DNA of 64,000 nucleotides, taken from positions 4,526,001-4,590,000 of the forward strand of contig NC_015177.1 in assembly GCF_000190735.1 (NCBI RefSeq). Direction: 5' to 3'. The stretch comes from Pseudopedobacter saltans DSM 12145. Lineage in GTDB: Bacteria > Bacteroidota > Bacteroidia > Sphingobacteriales > Sphingobacteriaceae. Positions 57,201 through 64,000 of this stretch are shown here, in pieces; the first letter of the stretch is position 1; every line of letters begins with the position of its first letter. Both the position numbers and the translations under genes were made by a program. Under the pieces are notes generated by a model. It saw nothing but the letters and a program-made list of their open reading frames with translations, made no database searches and was not told the DNA's origin.

Positions 57201-57279
57201 ATATACAAAAGATGGTAAGACTTTATTAACCATTAACTGTAAATATGGTTTAACCACAAATATGAGTTTAGGAAAGTAA
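54241..57279 (+). CDS. PL8 chondroitin sulfate ABC-type lyase
   Basis: This 1012-residue secreted protein has the length and domain order of chondroitinase ABC: a jelly-roll N-domain (about residues 22-175, opening VDICENTVPKDW), an alpha/alpha catalytic domain, and C-terminal beta domains. Catalytic residues match by motif: His458 and Tyr465 in FHHGTLYPAYG, and Arg518 in VSGRHP. It would cleave chondroitin and dermatan sulfate by elimination, giving unsaturated disaccharides. It follows the sulfatase by 15 bp in a tight operon. It is a distinct subtype from the AC lyase at 60531. Confidence 0.9.
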   Translation: MIKSLRFLILAFILFSSPVFAQLQVDICENTVPKDWKANYGKLSLSTVHAKMGKQSVKWDWTDQNASIGIIDKDFAKVADDPRSTFVLWLYNEKPIADQLHFVFYEGTKATYKFDVNLAFTGWRTVWVMYHRDMIKLADGGVDKLEITAPASIKKGTLYFDQVLNYVNINPRSPMRDLQVPFVNLEGDKAANAHWNSLYQFNANPGYLPLEASVSEKQKKQFTQITNRYIKLIEGKKTVNEQKSLDSIKKEFAFWDIKRDKGNISGRVIYSVNDIELSGNEVLAKAKVANEKSNVKRYAQLMLAVARLHHQTKSQLIQSETAKMYLDLLDHMEDQGWSYGSGMGALHHLGYNLADYYNSCLLMKDVIKQSGKLDRTFKTMYWYSGLGRTLAEIDQLPVSNIDVFNTLLGSMLSSALILDDTPEKHRYLKHFSNWMSYNVKPNTEITGAFKPDGAVFHHGTLYPAYGVGGYTGLAPIIYVLSKTEFQIAADAHQSFKENMMMMHYYTNSTRWPISVSGRHPTGTWRIPDMPYAYMALSGSPDGKETIDKDMAAVYLLVTKSQQNAYAKRFLNAGIKPAIYPAMHWTLNFGLLDIHRRNDWLLTIKAHNRYIVSHESYPNANVFGRYFSYGQLEVLYPESQKDIASNFKDKGWDWNRIPGTTTLHVPLDLLRADIKNVDDYSGVEEMLLTDEPFAGGVHLNKQGVFAMKLKGHDKYKMGSFKATKSWFTFDSLVVALGSDISNHTKEYPTETTLFQNYLNDKSDVISINNKNIAGFPYTQNKSVTTVLDNRKIGYYIPAKQNVVVYKKNQTSRDQKDLQDTKGDFAGLYINHGQAPQKQAYEYAMLVAIDQAKLDAFAAQMKTNKAPYTVLQKDSIMHRVRYNLKNITGMAIFASNKNLNDQYVVNNSKPCLVMYEEQKDKLALAVVDPDLAFSDKEDDTPRNPDGTRKEVSVYSRDWFKTPSRPTVVTLTLNGLWKKLDGDNKDYTVEYTKDGKTLLTINCKYGLTTNMSLGK

Positions 57280-57351
57280 GAAGATAAACTCTAACTAAGA
57301 GGAAAGATAAAGAAGGTTTTTATTTTGATTAATTACATAAATAATATAAAG

Positions 57352-58764
57352 ATGAAGAGACTGGTTTTTAAAGCTTTTTTGTTGTGTATAAGCTGTGTGA
57401 CTGTTGTGGCGCAAGCTCAGCAAAAAAAGCCTAATGTAATTGTTATTGTTAGTGACGATGCAGGTTATGCAGATTTTGGTTGTTATGGTGGAAAGGAAAT
57501 ACCGACTCCAAATATTGACGCTTTAGCAAAGAATGGTACGTTGTTTACAGATGCTTATGTGTCGGCATCGGTATGTGCGCCTTCCAGAGCGGGCATTTTA
57601 ACCGGAATGTACCAGCAACGTTTTGGTTTCGAGCATAATATTTCTGAATTGCCTGTAAAACCTTACACCTTGAATGATGTGGGGATGGATCCAAAAATTA
57701 AAACTATTGGAGACCAAATGAAACATAATGGTTACCGTACCATCGCAATTGGTAAATGGCATCAGGGAGATTTACCTCAGTATTTTCCTTTAAAAAGAGG
57801 TTTTGATGAGTTTTACGGTTTTGTAGGCGGGCATAGAAGCTTTTTCGGTTATCCGGGTGGTAAAGCGCCATCTCATGAATTGGCTTTGTTCGATAATGAC
57901 AAGATTGTACCAGAAAACACGATTGGTTACCTAACTGATATGTTTACAGATAAAGCGATCTCTTTTGTTAAAGAAAATAAGTCTAAACCATTTTTTATGT
58001 ATTTAGCTTATAATGCGGTTCATGTTCCAATGAATGCGAAGAAAGAGCTAATGGATAGATTTCCTAATATTACAGATCCGGGAAGAAAAGCTTATGCGGC
58101 CATGATGGTTTCTTTAGATGATGGAGTGGGCGAGTTGGTGAAGACTTTAAAGGAACAAAATCTTTATGATAATACTTTAATTGTCTTTGTAAATGACAAT
58201 GGTGCGGCAACAGGAAATTATGCAGATAATGGTAAACTGAGAGGATTGAAAGGCTCTAAATGGGAAGGCGGAATCAGAGTGGCTTATATTATGCAATATC
58301 CTGATCAAATTCCGGCCGGAAAAGTTTATAGCAAAATGGTGTCTGGTTTAGATATTATGCCAACAGCTGTAGGTGCAGGTAAAGGAGAATTAATTTCAGG
58401 TCAGGTTACAGACGGTAAAAACCTTATTCCGTACTTAAACAATACTATTAAAAAAGCTCCGCATGATGATTTATTCTGGAGAAGAGGAATAGCTGCCGCC
58501 GTTAGAGAAGGTGATAAATGGAAATTGATAAGAAGTGGCGATACGAATCCTGTTTTATTGTTCAACCTGAAGAAAGATATTTCAGAGACTAAGAATCTTG
58601 CGCAATCGCATCCGGCTAAGACCAAAAAGCTATTAGCTAAGCTGGCAGCATGGGAAAAAACGATAGATAATCCGCATTGGTTAAGCCCTTACGGTGATAA
58701 AAATCAGATATTGAAACACCGCATGGAGGTTATTGGCAGAGAAATGGAATTGAAGTATCCGTAA
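57352..58764 (+). CDS. S1-family sulfatase
   Basis: This 470-residue exported sulfatase starts at the ATG at 57352, because the signal peptide begins MKRLVFKAFL. An upstream start at 57325 would add nine polar residues. The maturation motif CAPSR has Cys75 for formylglycine formation. Metal-binding segments SDDAGYADFG and VNDNGAATG are intact. It differs clearly from the sulfatase at 52708, so the two probably remove sulfate from different positions. It lies 72 bp after the ABC lyase, and a repeat element follows its stop. Confidence 0.92.
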   Translation: MKRLVFKAFLLCISCVTVVAQAQQKKPNVIVIVSDDAGYADFGCYGGKEIPTPNIDALAKNGTLFTDAYVSASVCAPSRAGILTGMYQQRFGFEHNISELPVKPYTLNDVGMDPKIKTIGDQMKHNGYRTIAIGKWHQGDLPQYFPLKRGFDEFYGFVGGHRSFFGYPGGKAPSHELALFDNDKIVPENTIGYLTDMFTDKAISFVKENKSKPFFMYLAYNAVHVPMNAKKELMDRFPNITDPGRKAYAAMMVSLDDGVGELVKTLKEQNLYDNTLIVFVNDNGAATGNYADNGKLRGLKGSKWEGGIRVAYIMQYPDQIPAGKVYSKMVSGLDIMPTAVGAGKGELISGQVTDGKNLIPYLNNTIKKAPHDDLFWRRGIAAAVREGDKWKLIRSGDTNPVLLFNLKKDISETKNLAQSHPAKTKKLLAKLAAWEKTIDNPHWLSPYGDKNQILKHRMEVIGREMELKYP

Positions 58765-58794
58765 AGACAGAATTGCTAAGAGTTAATTGTTAAG

Positions 58795-58938
58795 CCCTCA
58801 TCCGCCCTTTGGGCACTTCTCCCAGAAGGAGAATGGTGATTTTAGGAACGGTACAAGCTTTAAGTTTTACAATAAGCATTAATCGAAGTGATTTCCCTTC
58901 TCCCTGAGGGAGAAGGTGGCTGAAAGCCGGATGAGGGG
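58795..58938. repeat. REP/BIME-like module (inverted pair) between sulfatase and chondroitinase B
   Basis: The left unit is at 58795-58833 and the right unit, inverted, at 58895-58938. Both follow the plan CCCTCATCCG, a small GC hairpin, then CCTTCTCCC with its mirror GGGAGAAGG. The spacer of about 60 bp has a short match (AGGAACGGTA) to the spacers of the modules at 62829 and 63553. It lies between genes of the chondroitin operon and could fold strongly in the message. Confidence 0.8.
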
Positions 58939-58979
58939 AAACAAATAGTAATAAAAATTGGATTTGTTGATATCAAACC

Positions 58980-60518
58980 ATGAATAAAAGGACACTTGTT
59001 TTAGGTTTTGTTTTACTATGCTTTGCCCTGCCAACATGGGCAAAGCATATTCTTGTTGCTTCTGTAAAAGAAGTTTATAGTAAGGTTGATCAGCTTAAAG
59101 CCGGCGATACATTGCTGCTAAAAGACGGTATCTATAAAGATATCCAATTGGTTGTTAAACGCTCTGGAAGTAAAGAAAAACCAATTGTTATTGCTGCGCA
59201 AAACGGAGGAAAGGTTTTCTTTACCGGTGATGCCAAGGTAGAATTGAGAGGTGAATATCTTGTCCTTAAGGATATCTATTTTAAAGACGGAAATCGCAAT
59301 GTCAATCAATGGAAATCGCATGGGCCGGGTTTGGTGGCTATTTACGGTAGTTATAACCGCGTAACCGGATGTGTTTTTAATGCTTTTGACGAAGCCAACT
59401 CTGCTTATATTACCACTTCTTTAACAGAGGAAGGAAAAGTACCAAAACATTGCCGTATAGACCATTGTGTCTTTACCGATAAAATCACTTTCGATCAGGT
59501 AATTAACTTAAATAACAGACCCAGAGCCGATAAGGAAAGCAAGGTTTTGGGCGAGGCTATGTATCATCGTATAGACCATTGCTTTTTCTCTAATCCGCCA
59601 AAGCCAGGAAATGCAGGTGGCGGTATTCGTGTTGGTTATTACCGAAATGATATCGGCCGGTGCCTGATAGATTCTAACCTTTTTGTCAGACAAGATTCGG
59701 AAGCTGAAATCGTGACCAGCAAATCGCAGGAGAATGTTTATTATGGTAATACCATTTTAAATTGTCAGGGAACATTAAACTTCAGACATGGCGATAAGCA
59801 AGTAGCTCTAAATAACTTTTTTATCAGTACAGATAATAAATATGGCTACGGCGGAATGTTTGTTTGGGGAAGTCAGCATATCATAGCCAATAACTATTTC
59901 AATCTGAAAAAGACTATCAAGGCCAGAGGGAATGCCGCTTTGTATCTTAATCCAGGACCGGAAGGTTCTGAACATGCTTTGGCTTTCAACTCGTTAATCG
60001 TCAATAATTTTTTTGATGATAATAATGGTTACGATATCAATTTTGAACCGTTATTAGAAAGAAGAAAGGAGTTTGCTAAAGAGGTGAATGCCGAGTTTAA
60101 ACTACCTTATAACATCACGATTGAAGGAAATCTTTTTGCAAGCAAGCAGGGCGATAAACATATTCCATTCTTAGGAAATCTGGATAAGAATAACCTTCAG
60201 AACAATTATAGTTTCGGACAAATGGCTAATGATAAATTGTTTACCAATGTAAAGCCAACGACCGACGGTTCTTATAACCCGCAAAGTTATAAAGGATATC
60301 AGTTAGCTAACGTTAAGGATATTAAGAATATTGAAGGGATTGATCTGGATATCCAAAATCTAATCAATAAAGGAATAGAAGGAAACCCACTAACATGGAA
60401 TGATGTACGTCCGTCATGGTTAGTGGAAATACCAGGATCTTACGCCAAAGAAGGTACACTGGATCAGGAAACTAAAATACGTTTTCAAAGGGTTTTGGCA
60501 AGAGACAGAAATAACTAA
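58980..60518 (+). CDS. cslB: PL6 chondroitinase B (dermatan sulfate lyase)
   Basis: This 512-residue secreted beta-helix protein is very similar, by motif and length, to P. heparinus chondroitinase B (506 residues, from memory). The segments [33 protein letters not shown] and FDQVINLNN are close matches. Catalytic residues shift by two: Lys248 in VTSKSQ and Arg269 in LNFRHG correspond to Lys250 and Arg271; Glu243 and Asn211 also match. It cleaves dermatan sulfate at galactosamine-iduronate bonds by elimination. It starts 41 bp after the repeat module and ends 12 bp before the AC lyase gene. Confidence 0.94.
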   Translation: MNKRTLVLGFVLLCFALPTWAKHILVASVKEVYSKVDQLKAGDTLLLKDGIYKDIQLVVKRSGSKEKPIVIAAQNGGKVFFTGDAKVELRGEYLVLKDIYFKDGNRNVNQWKSHGPGLVAIYGSYNRVTGCVFNAFDEANSAYITTSLTEEGKVPKHCRIDHCVFTDKITFDQVINLNNRPRADKESKVLGEAMYHRIDHCFFSNPPKPGNAGGGIRVGYYRNDIGRCLIDSNLFVRQDSEAEIVTSKSQENVYYGNTILNCQGTLNFRHGDKQVALNNFFISTDNKYGYGGMFVWGSQHIIANNYFNLKKTIKARGNAALYLNPGPEGSEHALAFNSLIVNNFFDDNNGYDINFEPLLERRKEFAKEVNAEFKLPYNITIEGNLFASKQGDKHIPFLGNLDKNNLQNNYSFGQMANDKLFTNVKPTTDGSYNPQSYKGYQLANVKDIKNIEGIDLDIQNLINKGIEGNPLTWNDVRPSWLVEIPGSYAKEGTLDQETKIRFQRVLARDRNN

Positions 60519-60530
60519 AATTAAACGAAT

Positions 60531-62642
60531 ATGATTAAGCGAATTCTTCTGTTAAGCTTTATGCTGATGGGCTTTTCTCCATCAGTTTTATGGGCGCAAA
60601 AGCAGACATTTGAACTGATTATGGGGCGCGTAGCCGAAGATAATGCGGTTACTAAACCCAAACAGGTAGATGCTGCGGCAATTAAATTATTTGATAAGTG
60701 GCAGGAAGATGGCAGTTGGTCTGATATCAATTACAAAGCTATAGATATTACCAAATGGCAACCGTCTACGCATTTAGACAGATTAAGAACTATTGTTAAT
60801 GCTTATACGGATAAAGATGGTAGCTTTTACGGTAACCCGCAGATATTTAATAAAATACAAAATGCTTTGGCGTTTTGGTACGATCAGGATCCTAAAAGTG
60901 ACAACTGGTGGCATAACGAGATAGATGTTCCGCAAAAACTGGGCGAACTATTAATTTCTTTAAGGTACGGAAGTCAGAAACTATCAAAAGAATTAGAAGC
61001 CAATTTAATAGAGCGCATGAAGCGTGGCGTTGCCGAGAAAAAAACCGGAGCCAACAAAACGGATATTGCTTTACATTATTTCTATAGAGCTTTACTTACC
61101 CAGGATAAAGCTTTATTGAAACTGGCAGTAGACCAGCTTTTAGAACCGGTTGCGCTGGTAGACGGGGCAGAGGGTTTGCAATATGATTACTCTTATATGC
61201 AACACGGGCCACAGCTATACATCTCTGGTTACGGAGCGGTTTATCTGACAGGTATTGTAAAAATAGGGAAGTACGTAGCGAATACACCTTATGCCATGTC
61301 TAAAGAGCAAGTCGCTTTATTCTCTAAATTCTATAGAGACGTGTATTTGAAGACTTTTAGGTCAAAATATATCGATTTTAACGTAGAGGGAAGAGGGATT
61401 AGCAGGAAAGACATTTTAAAGAAAACTTCAGAAAAATACCGAATCAATAATGCTAAACTAATTGATCCTAAAAATGCAGACGATTGGGAAAATAACCGTT
61501 TGAGGGTAGACAGCGCAGAGGCACCAAGTTTTAAAGTAACTCCTTACCACCAGCATTTCTGGAAAGCGGATTATACATTGCATATTCGTCCGAATTATTC
61601 TTTCAACGTTAGAATTGCCAGTAACAGAACCAATAGAAGCGAATCTGGTAATAAGGAAAATTTGTATGGTCGTTACCTTTCTGATGGGGCTACAAACATA
61701 CAGGTTAATGGACCAGAATATTTTAATATTATGCCTATCTGGGAATGGGATAAAATTCCGGGAACGACCAGCGTAGATAATAAAGAAGATTTATTGTTAG
61801 ATAAGTTTTGGGGGCATTTAGGAGATAATGCATTTGCCGGAGGGGTGTCAGACCAGGTTTATGGTGCGACAGCTTATCAGTTGGATTATGACAATGTATT
61901 GGCTAAAAAAGCGTGGTTCTTCTTTGATGATGAGATTGTTTGCTTAGGTGCAGATATCCATTCTAAAGACGAAAGAAATGTGACTACTACGCTTAACCAG
62001 ACCTGGTTAAACGGAAAAGTGTCATCTTCTGTAGCTGATATTAAAACGGAAAGTCCAGAGCAAATGAATATTGCAGCAAATGGATGGTTGTTCCATAACG
62101 GAGTAGCTTATGTATTCCCTAAGCCAAGCCAGGTTAATGTTAGCACAGCGACGCAAACGGGTTCCTGGTACAAGATTAATAATTCGTTTGGTAAAGCAGA
62201 AGTTTCCGGCTCGGTATTTAAAGCATGGATAGACCATGGTAAACAACCCGAAGGTGCAGATTATGCTTATATCGTACTGCCGGGATTAAAAGACGCAGCT
62301 GCTTTAAAGAAATACAATTCGCCTATAGAAATTGTTAGAAACGATAAAGATGTACAGGCAGTTTTCCATAAGAAACTGAATTTGACACAAGTGGTATTCT
62401 ATACAGCAGGTACAGCTACAGTAAGTGGTTTAGAAATTACGGTAGACAAGCCATCGGTATTGATGGTGAAATCTCTAAAAGGAGCCGAAAAAGAAGTTCT
62501 GGTAGCAGATCCTTTGCAAAAAGAAACAGCATTAAAAGTAAGTCTTAAAAATGCCAAAAATGGTGTTCAAAAAGATTTGTCAATTACTTTACCGACTGGG
62601 CCATATAAAGGTTCTACCAAATCAGAAAAAGTTAGTTTATAA
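60531..62642 (+). CDS. cslA: PL8 chondroitinase AC
   Basis: This 703-residue secreted lyase is nearly the length of P. heparinus chondroitinase AC (700). All six known active-site residues occur at exactly the same numbers: Asn175 in KTGANKTD, His225 in YMQHGP, Tyr234 in SGYGA, Arg288 and Arg292 in VEGRGISRKD, and Glu371 in SESGNKENL. It cleaves chondroitin 4- and 6-sulfates and hyaluronan by elimination. The signal peptide ends SVLWAQ. It is the last gene of the locus, 12 bp after chondroitinase B, and a terminator follows. Confidence 0.96.
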   Translation: MIKRILLLSFMLMGFSPSVLWAQKQTFELIMGRVAEDNAVTKPKQVDAAAIKLFDKWQEDGSWSDINYKAIDITKWQPSTHLDRLRTIVNAYTDKDGSFYGNPQIFNKIQNALAFWYDQDPKSDNWWHNEIDVPQKLGELLISLRYGSQKLSKELEANLIERMKRGVAEKKTGANKTDIALHYFYRALLTQDKALLKLAVDQLLEPVALVDGAEGLQYDYSYMQHGPQLYISGYGAVYLTGIVKIGKYVANTPYAMSKEQVALFSKFYRDVYLKTFRSKYIDFNVEGRGISRKDILKKTSEKYRINNAKLIDPKNADDWENNRLRVDSAEAPSFKVTPYHQHFWKADYTLHIRPNYSFNVRIASNRTNRSESGNKENLYGRYLSDGATNIQVNGPEYFNIMPIWEWDKIPGTTSVDNKEDLLLDKFWGHLGDNAFAGGVSDQVYGATAYQLDYDNVLAKKAWFFFDDEIVCLGADIHSKDERNVTTTLNQTWLNGKVSSSVADIKTESPEQMNIAANGWLFHNGVAYVFPKPSQVNVSTATQTGSWYKINNSFGKAEVSGSVFKAWIDHGKQPEGADYAYIVLPGLKDAAALKKYNSPIEIVRNDKDVQAVFHKKLNLTQVVFYTAGTATVSGLEITVDKPSVLMVKSLKGAEKEVLVADPLQKETALKVSLKNAKNGVQKDLSITLPTGPYKGSTKSEKVSL

Positions 62643-62676
62643 AAATCGTTTATTCAGTATAACGTTTATTGTTAGG

Positions 62677-62710
62677 GCGCATTAGAGATAAAACTCAATG
62701 CGCTTTTTTT
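62677..62710 (+). terminator. Terminator of the chondroitin operon
   Basis: GCGCATT and AATGCGC are separated by a loop and followed by seven T. Confidence 0.85.
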
Positions 62711-62770
62711 GTGGGTTGTGTAGCTTCTTATAAGCCTTCGGGCAGCTACTCGGAGCAGGTAGAAGGGCAT

Positions 62771-62819
62771 AATAGCAATAGCAATGCAAATTTTGCTTTT
62801 TTGTGGGTCTATTGCTATT
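62771..62819. repeat. 11 bp perfect inverted repeat
   Basis: AATAGCAATAG at 62771-62781 and CTATTGCTATT at 62809-62819, with a GCAAA/TTTTGC core. The preceding bases (GGAGCAGGTAGAAGG) recur at 63623. It lies just before the repeat module. Confidence 0.65.
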
Positions 62820-62828
62820 TCGTTTATA

Positions 62829-63143
62829 CCCTCATCCGCCCTTTGGGCACCTTCTCCCAGAGGTAGAAGGAGATAATAGGAAGGTGTGTGGTGCATTCAT
62901 TGTTAGTAATTCTATTTACGGTGGTAAAGGAACGGTATATCCGTTTTAGTAATGCTATTCATCGTTCGTTTGCCCTTCCCCCAGAGGTAGAAGGAGATAA
63001 TAGGAAGGTGTGTGGTGCCTTTTGTTGTTAGTAATTCTATTTACGGTGGAAAAGGAACGGTTTATCCGTTTTTAGTAATACCATTCATAGTTCCTTTATC
63101 CTTCTCCCTTGAGGGAGAAGGTGGCTGAAAGCCGGATGAGGAG
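62829..63143. repeat. REP/BIME-like module upstream of the DUF559 gene, with an internal duplication
   Basis: The left unit is at 62829-62870 and the right unit, inverted, at 63100-63143, the latter built on CCTTCTCCC-TTGA-GGGAGAAGG then GCCGGATGAGG. Between them a stretch of about 124 bp is present twice in tandem (from 62858 and from 62982), each starting CAGAGGTAGAAGG. The duplicated spacer (AGTAATTCTATTTACGGTG, then ATCCGTTTT) recurs in the module at 63553. No gene is seen in 62711-63183; minus-strand frames here only translate the repeats. Confidence 0.85.
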
Positions 63144-63183
63144 GAACAAAATACCACGCTAAAAATCATTATCTTGTAATGTT

Positions 63184-63537
63184 ATGGATAGTAAAAGTTT
63201 TAGACGATTACAACGACAAGAACCTACACCTGCAGAAATGAGAATGTGGTCTATTCTTAGGGATCGTAGGTTTTCTGGTTATAAGTTTAGGCGACAACAT
63301 AGCATAGGTAAGTATACAGTAGACTTTTACTGTCATAGACTAAAGTTGGTGGTAGAAGTTGACGGCAAAGTACATGACGAGCTGGGGCAATGTTTTTATG
63401 ATTATGAAAGAGACCAATGGTTGTCTTCTCAGGGAATCATTGTTGTAAGGTATGAGAATGAAGCCTTACTTAAATGGTGTGAGAATGTAACAGATGATTT
63501 ATTGGCCCTTATAAAAGATATCGAATCTAAAGAGTAG
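63184..63537 (+). CDS. DUF559 protein, Vsr-like putative endonuclease
   Basis: This 117-residue single-domain protein has the DUF559 pattern: TPAEMRMWSILRDRRFSGYK, FRRQHSIGKYTVDFYC, LVVEVDGKVHDE and GIIVVRYENE. It is related to very-short-patch-repair and PD-(D/E)xK nucleases; the Asp of VDFYC and the Glu and Asp of VEVDG are candidate metal ligands. No partner gene is adjacent. It is bracketed by two copies of the same repeat module, the right unit of one ending 40 bp upstream and the left unit of the next starting 15 bp downstream. No activity has been shown for this exact protein, and the link to the repeats is inferred. Confidence 0.88.
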   Translation: MDSKSFRRLQRQEPTPAEMRMWSILRDRRFSGYKFRRQHSIGKYTVDFYCHRLKLVVEVDGKVHDELGQCFYDYERDQWLSSQGIIVVRYENEALLKWCENVTDDLLALIKDIESKE

Positions 63538-63552
63538 TAATGATTGGGGTTT

Positions 63553-63786
63553 CCCTCATCCGCCATTTGGGCACCTTCTCCTCCTTCCAAAGGAATCCCT
63601 TCGGGACAAAGGGACTCCTTTGGAGCAGGTAGAAGGACATACTAGGTAAAGGAGTGATGCCTTTGTTGTTAGTAATTCTATTTACGGTGTAAAAGGAACT
63701 GTATATCCGTTTTAGTAATGCTATATTCATAGTTCCTTTGTCCTTCTCCCTTGAGGGAGAAGGTGGCTGGAAGCCGGATGAGGGGG
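63553..63786. repeat. REP/BIME-like module downstream of the DUF559 gene, with a nested hairpin
   Basis: The left unit starts at 63553 and the right unit is at 63742-63786, in the same inverted arrangement as at 62829. The second hairpin of the left unit is interrupted by a foreign palindrome of about 45 bp (about 63581-63626) with arms TCCAAAGGA and TCCTTTGGA and an inner CCCTT/AAGGG. The spacer matches the 62829 module. The remaining 63787-64000 is AT-rich and shows nothing I can name. Confidence 0.85.
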
Positions 63787-64000
63787 AACAAACTTTTAAT
63801 TTTAGAATACTGAATTTAGCACCATTCTTATTAAATTAAAAATCGACATAAAGTCGTTAGATTATCAATTTTAATAGTGTAAATTGCTAAAAACCGTATA
63901 AAGACTTTTTAAATCAGAAATAAATAAAAAGTGGATTATTATAAAATAATACTAGGTGTCTGCTATTTAGTTGTTTCTCGGTGTATAATCCATAAGTTTG

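Noticed and set aside
62669-62896. Open frames on both strands over the repeat module
   Set aside because: They translate hairpin repeat units and the operon terminator, have no family features and overlap each other.
63527-63730. Minus-strand frame downstream of the DUF559 gene
   Set aside because: It lies almost wholly in the repeat module, with codons dictated by the palindromes.
62829-63786. CRISPR-like array
   Set aside because: The repeats are inverted pairs with similar spacers and irregular distances, and no cas gene is present.

Overview
The window looks like a chromosomal segment of a Bacteroidetes bacterium of the Sphingobacteriaceae, close to Pedobacter or Pseudopedobacter. The DNA is AT-rich, promoters carry the Bacteroidetes -7 element TAnnTTTG, gliding genes gldA, gldF and gldG are present, many secreted lipoproteins occur, and two lyases read as orthologues of the Pedobacter heparinus chondroitinases AC and B. 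The genus is an inference from gene content; no 16S gene is in the window.

Layout. (1) 1-5711: the tail of a polysaccharide-utilisation cluster, with a cut-off heparinase II/III-type lyase, a secreted alpha/beta-hydrolase-like protein, a beta-helix protein and a GH43 lipoprotein. (2) 5816-14266: a LacI regulator, a GntR regulator and an L-rhamnose block (RhaT permease, fused aldolase/dehydrogenase, isomerase, kinase). It presumably consumes rhamnose released by enzymes such as those of region 1. (3) 14442-29977: mostly housekeeping genes: gldA/F/G, dnaN, a DUF4397 lipoprotein, a DedA protein, an ankyrin protein, an S1/P1-like nuclease, rpsT, radC, pheT, a small coiled-coil gene, zapA, a strong 6S RNA candidate, rny and a membrane protein. 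A 1.3 kb stretch without genes (22024-23346) is bounded by a 53-54 bp direct repeat. (4) 30756-38623: an apparent operon for the oxidative 3-keto-glycoside route. It holds a GMC dehydrogenase, its Tat/lipoprotein small subunit, a cytochrome c, a DUF1080 3-keto-glycoside hydrolase, a Gfo/Idh/MocA oxidoreductase, two TIM-barrel isomerases and an MFS permease. (5) 38823-46970: a TonB-dependent receptor with a partner lipoprotein, small lipoproteins, a frameshifted metalloprotease remnant that has also lost its catalytic Glu, and an OmpA-family protein. (6) 47245-62642: a chondroitin/dermatan sulfate locus with a hybrid two-component sensor, two sulfatases, an ABC-type PL8 lyase, chondroitinase B and chondroitinase AC. 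No SusC/SusD pair and no unsaturated glucuronyl hydrolase lie beside it in this window. (7) 62643-64000: a small DUF559 nuclease-like gene sandwiched between two composite repeat modules. A third copy of the module lies inside the chondroitin locus at 58795-58938.

The main candidate for an undescribed system is region 7. The repeats are REP/BIME-like: each module is two inverted copies of a double-hairpin unit around a partly conserved spacer. Their close association with a DUF559 gene suggests that its product may mobilise or process the repeats. This is inference from layout and needs a genome-wide test.
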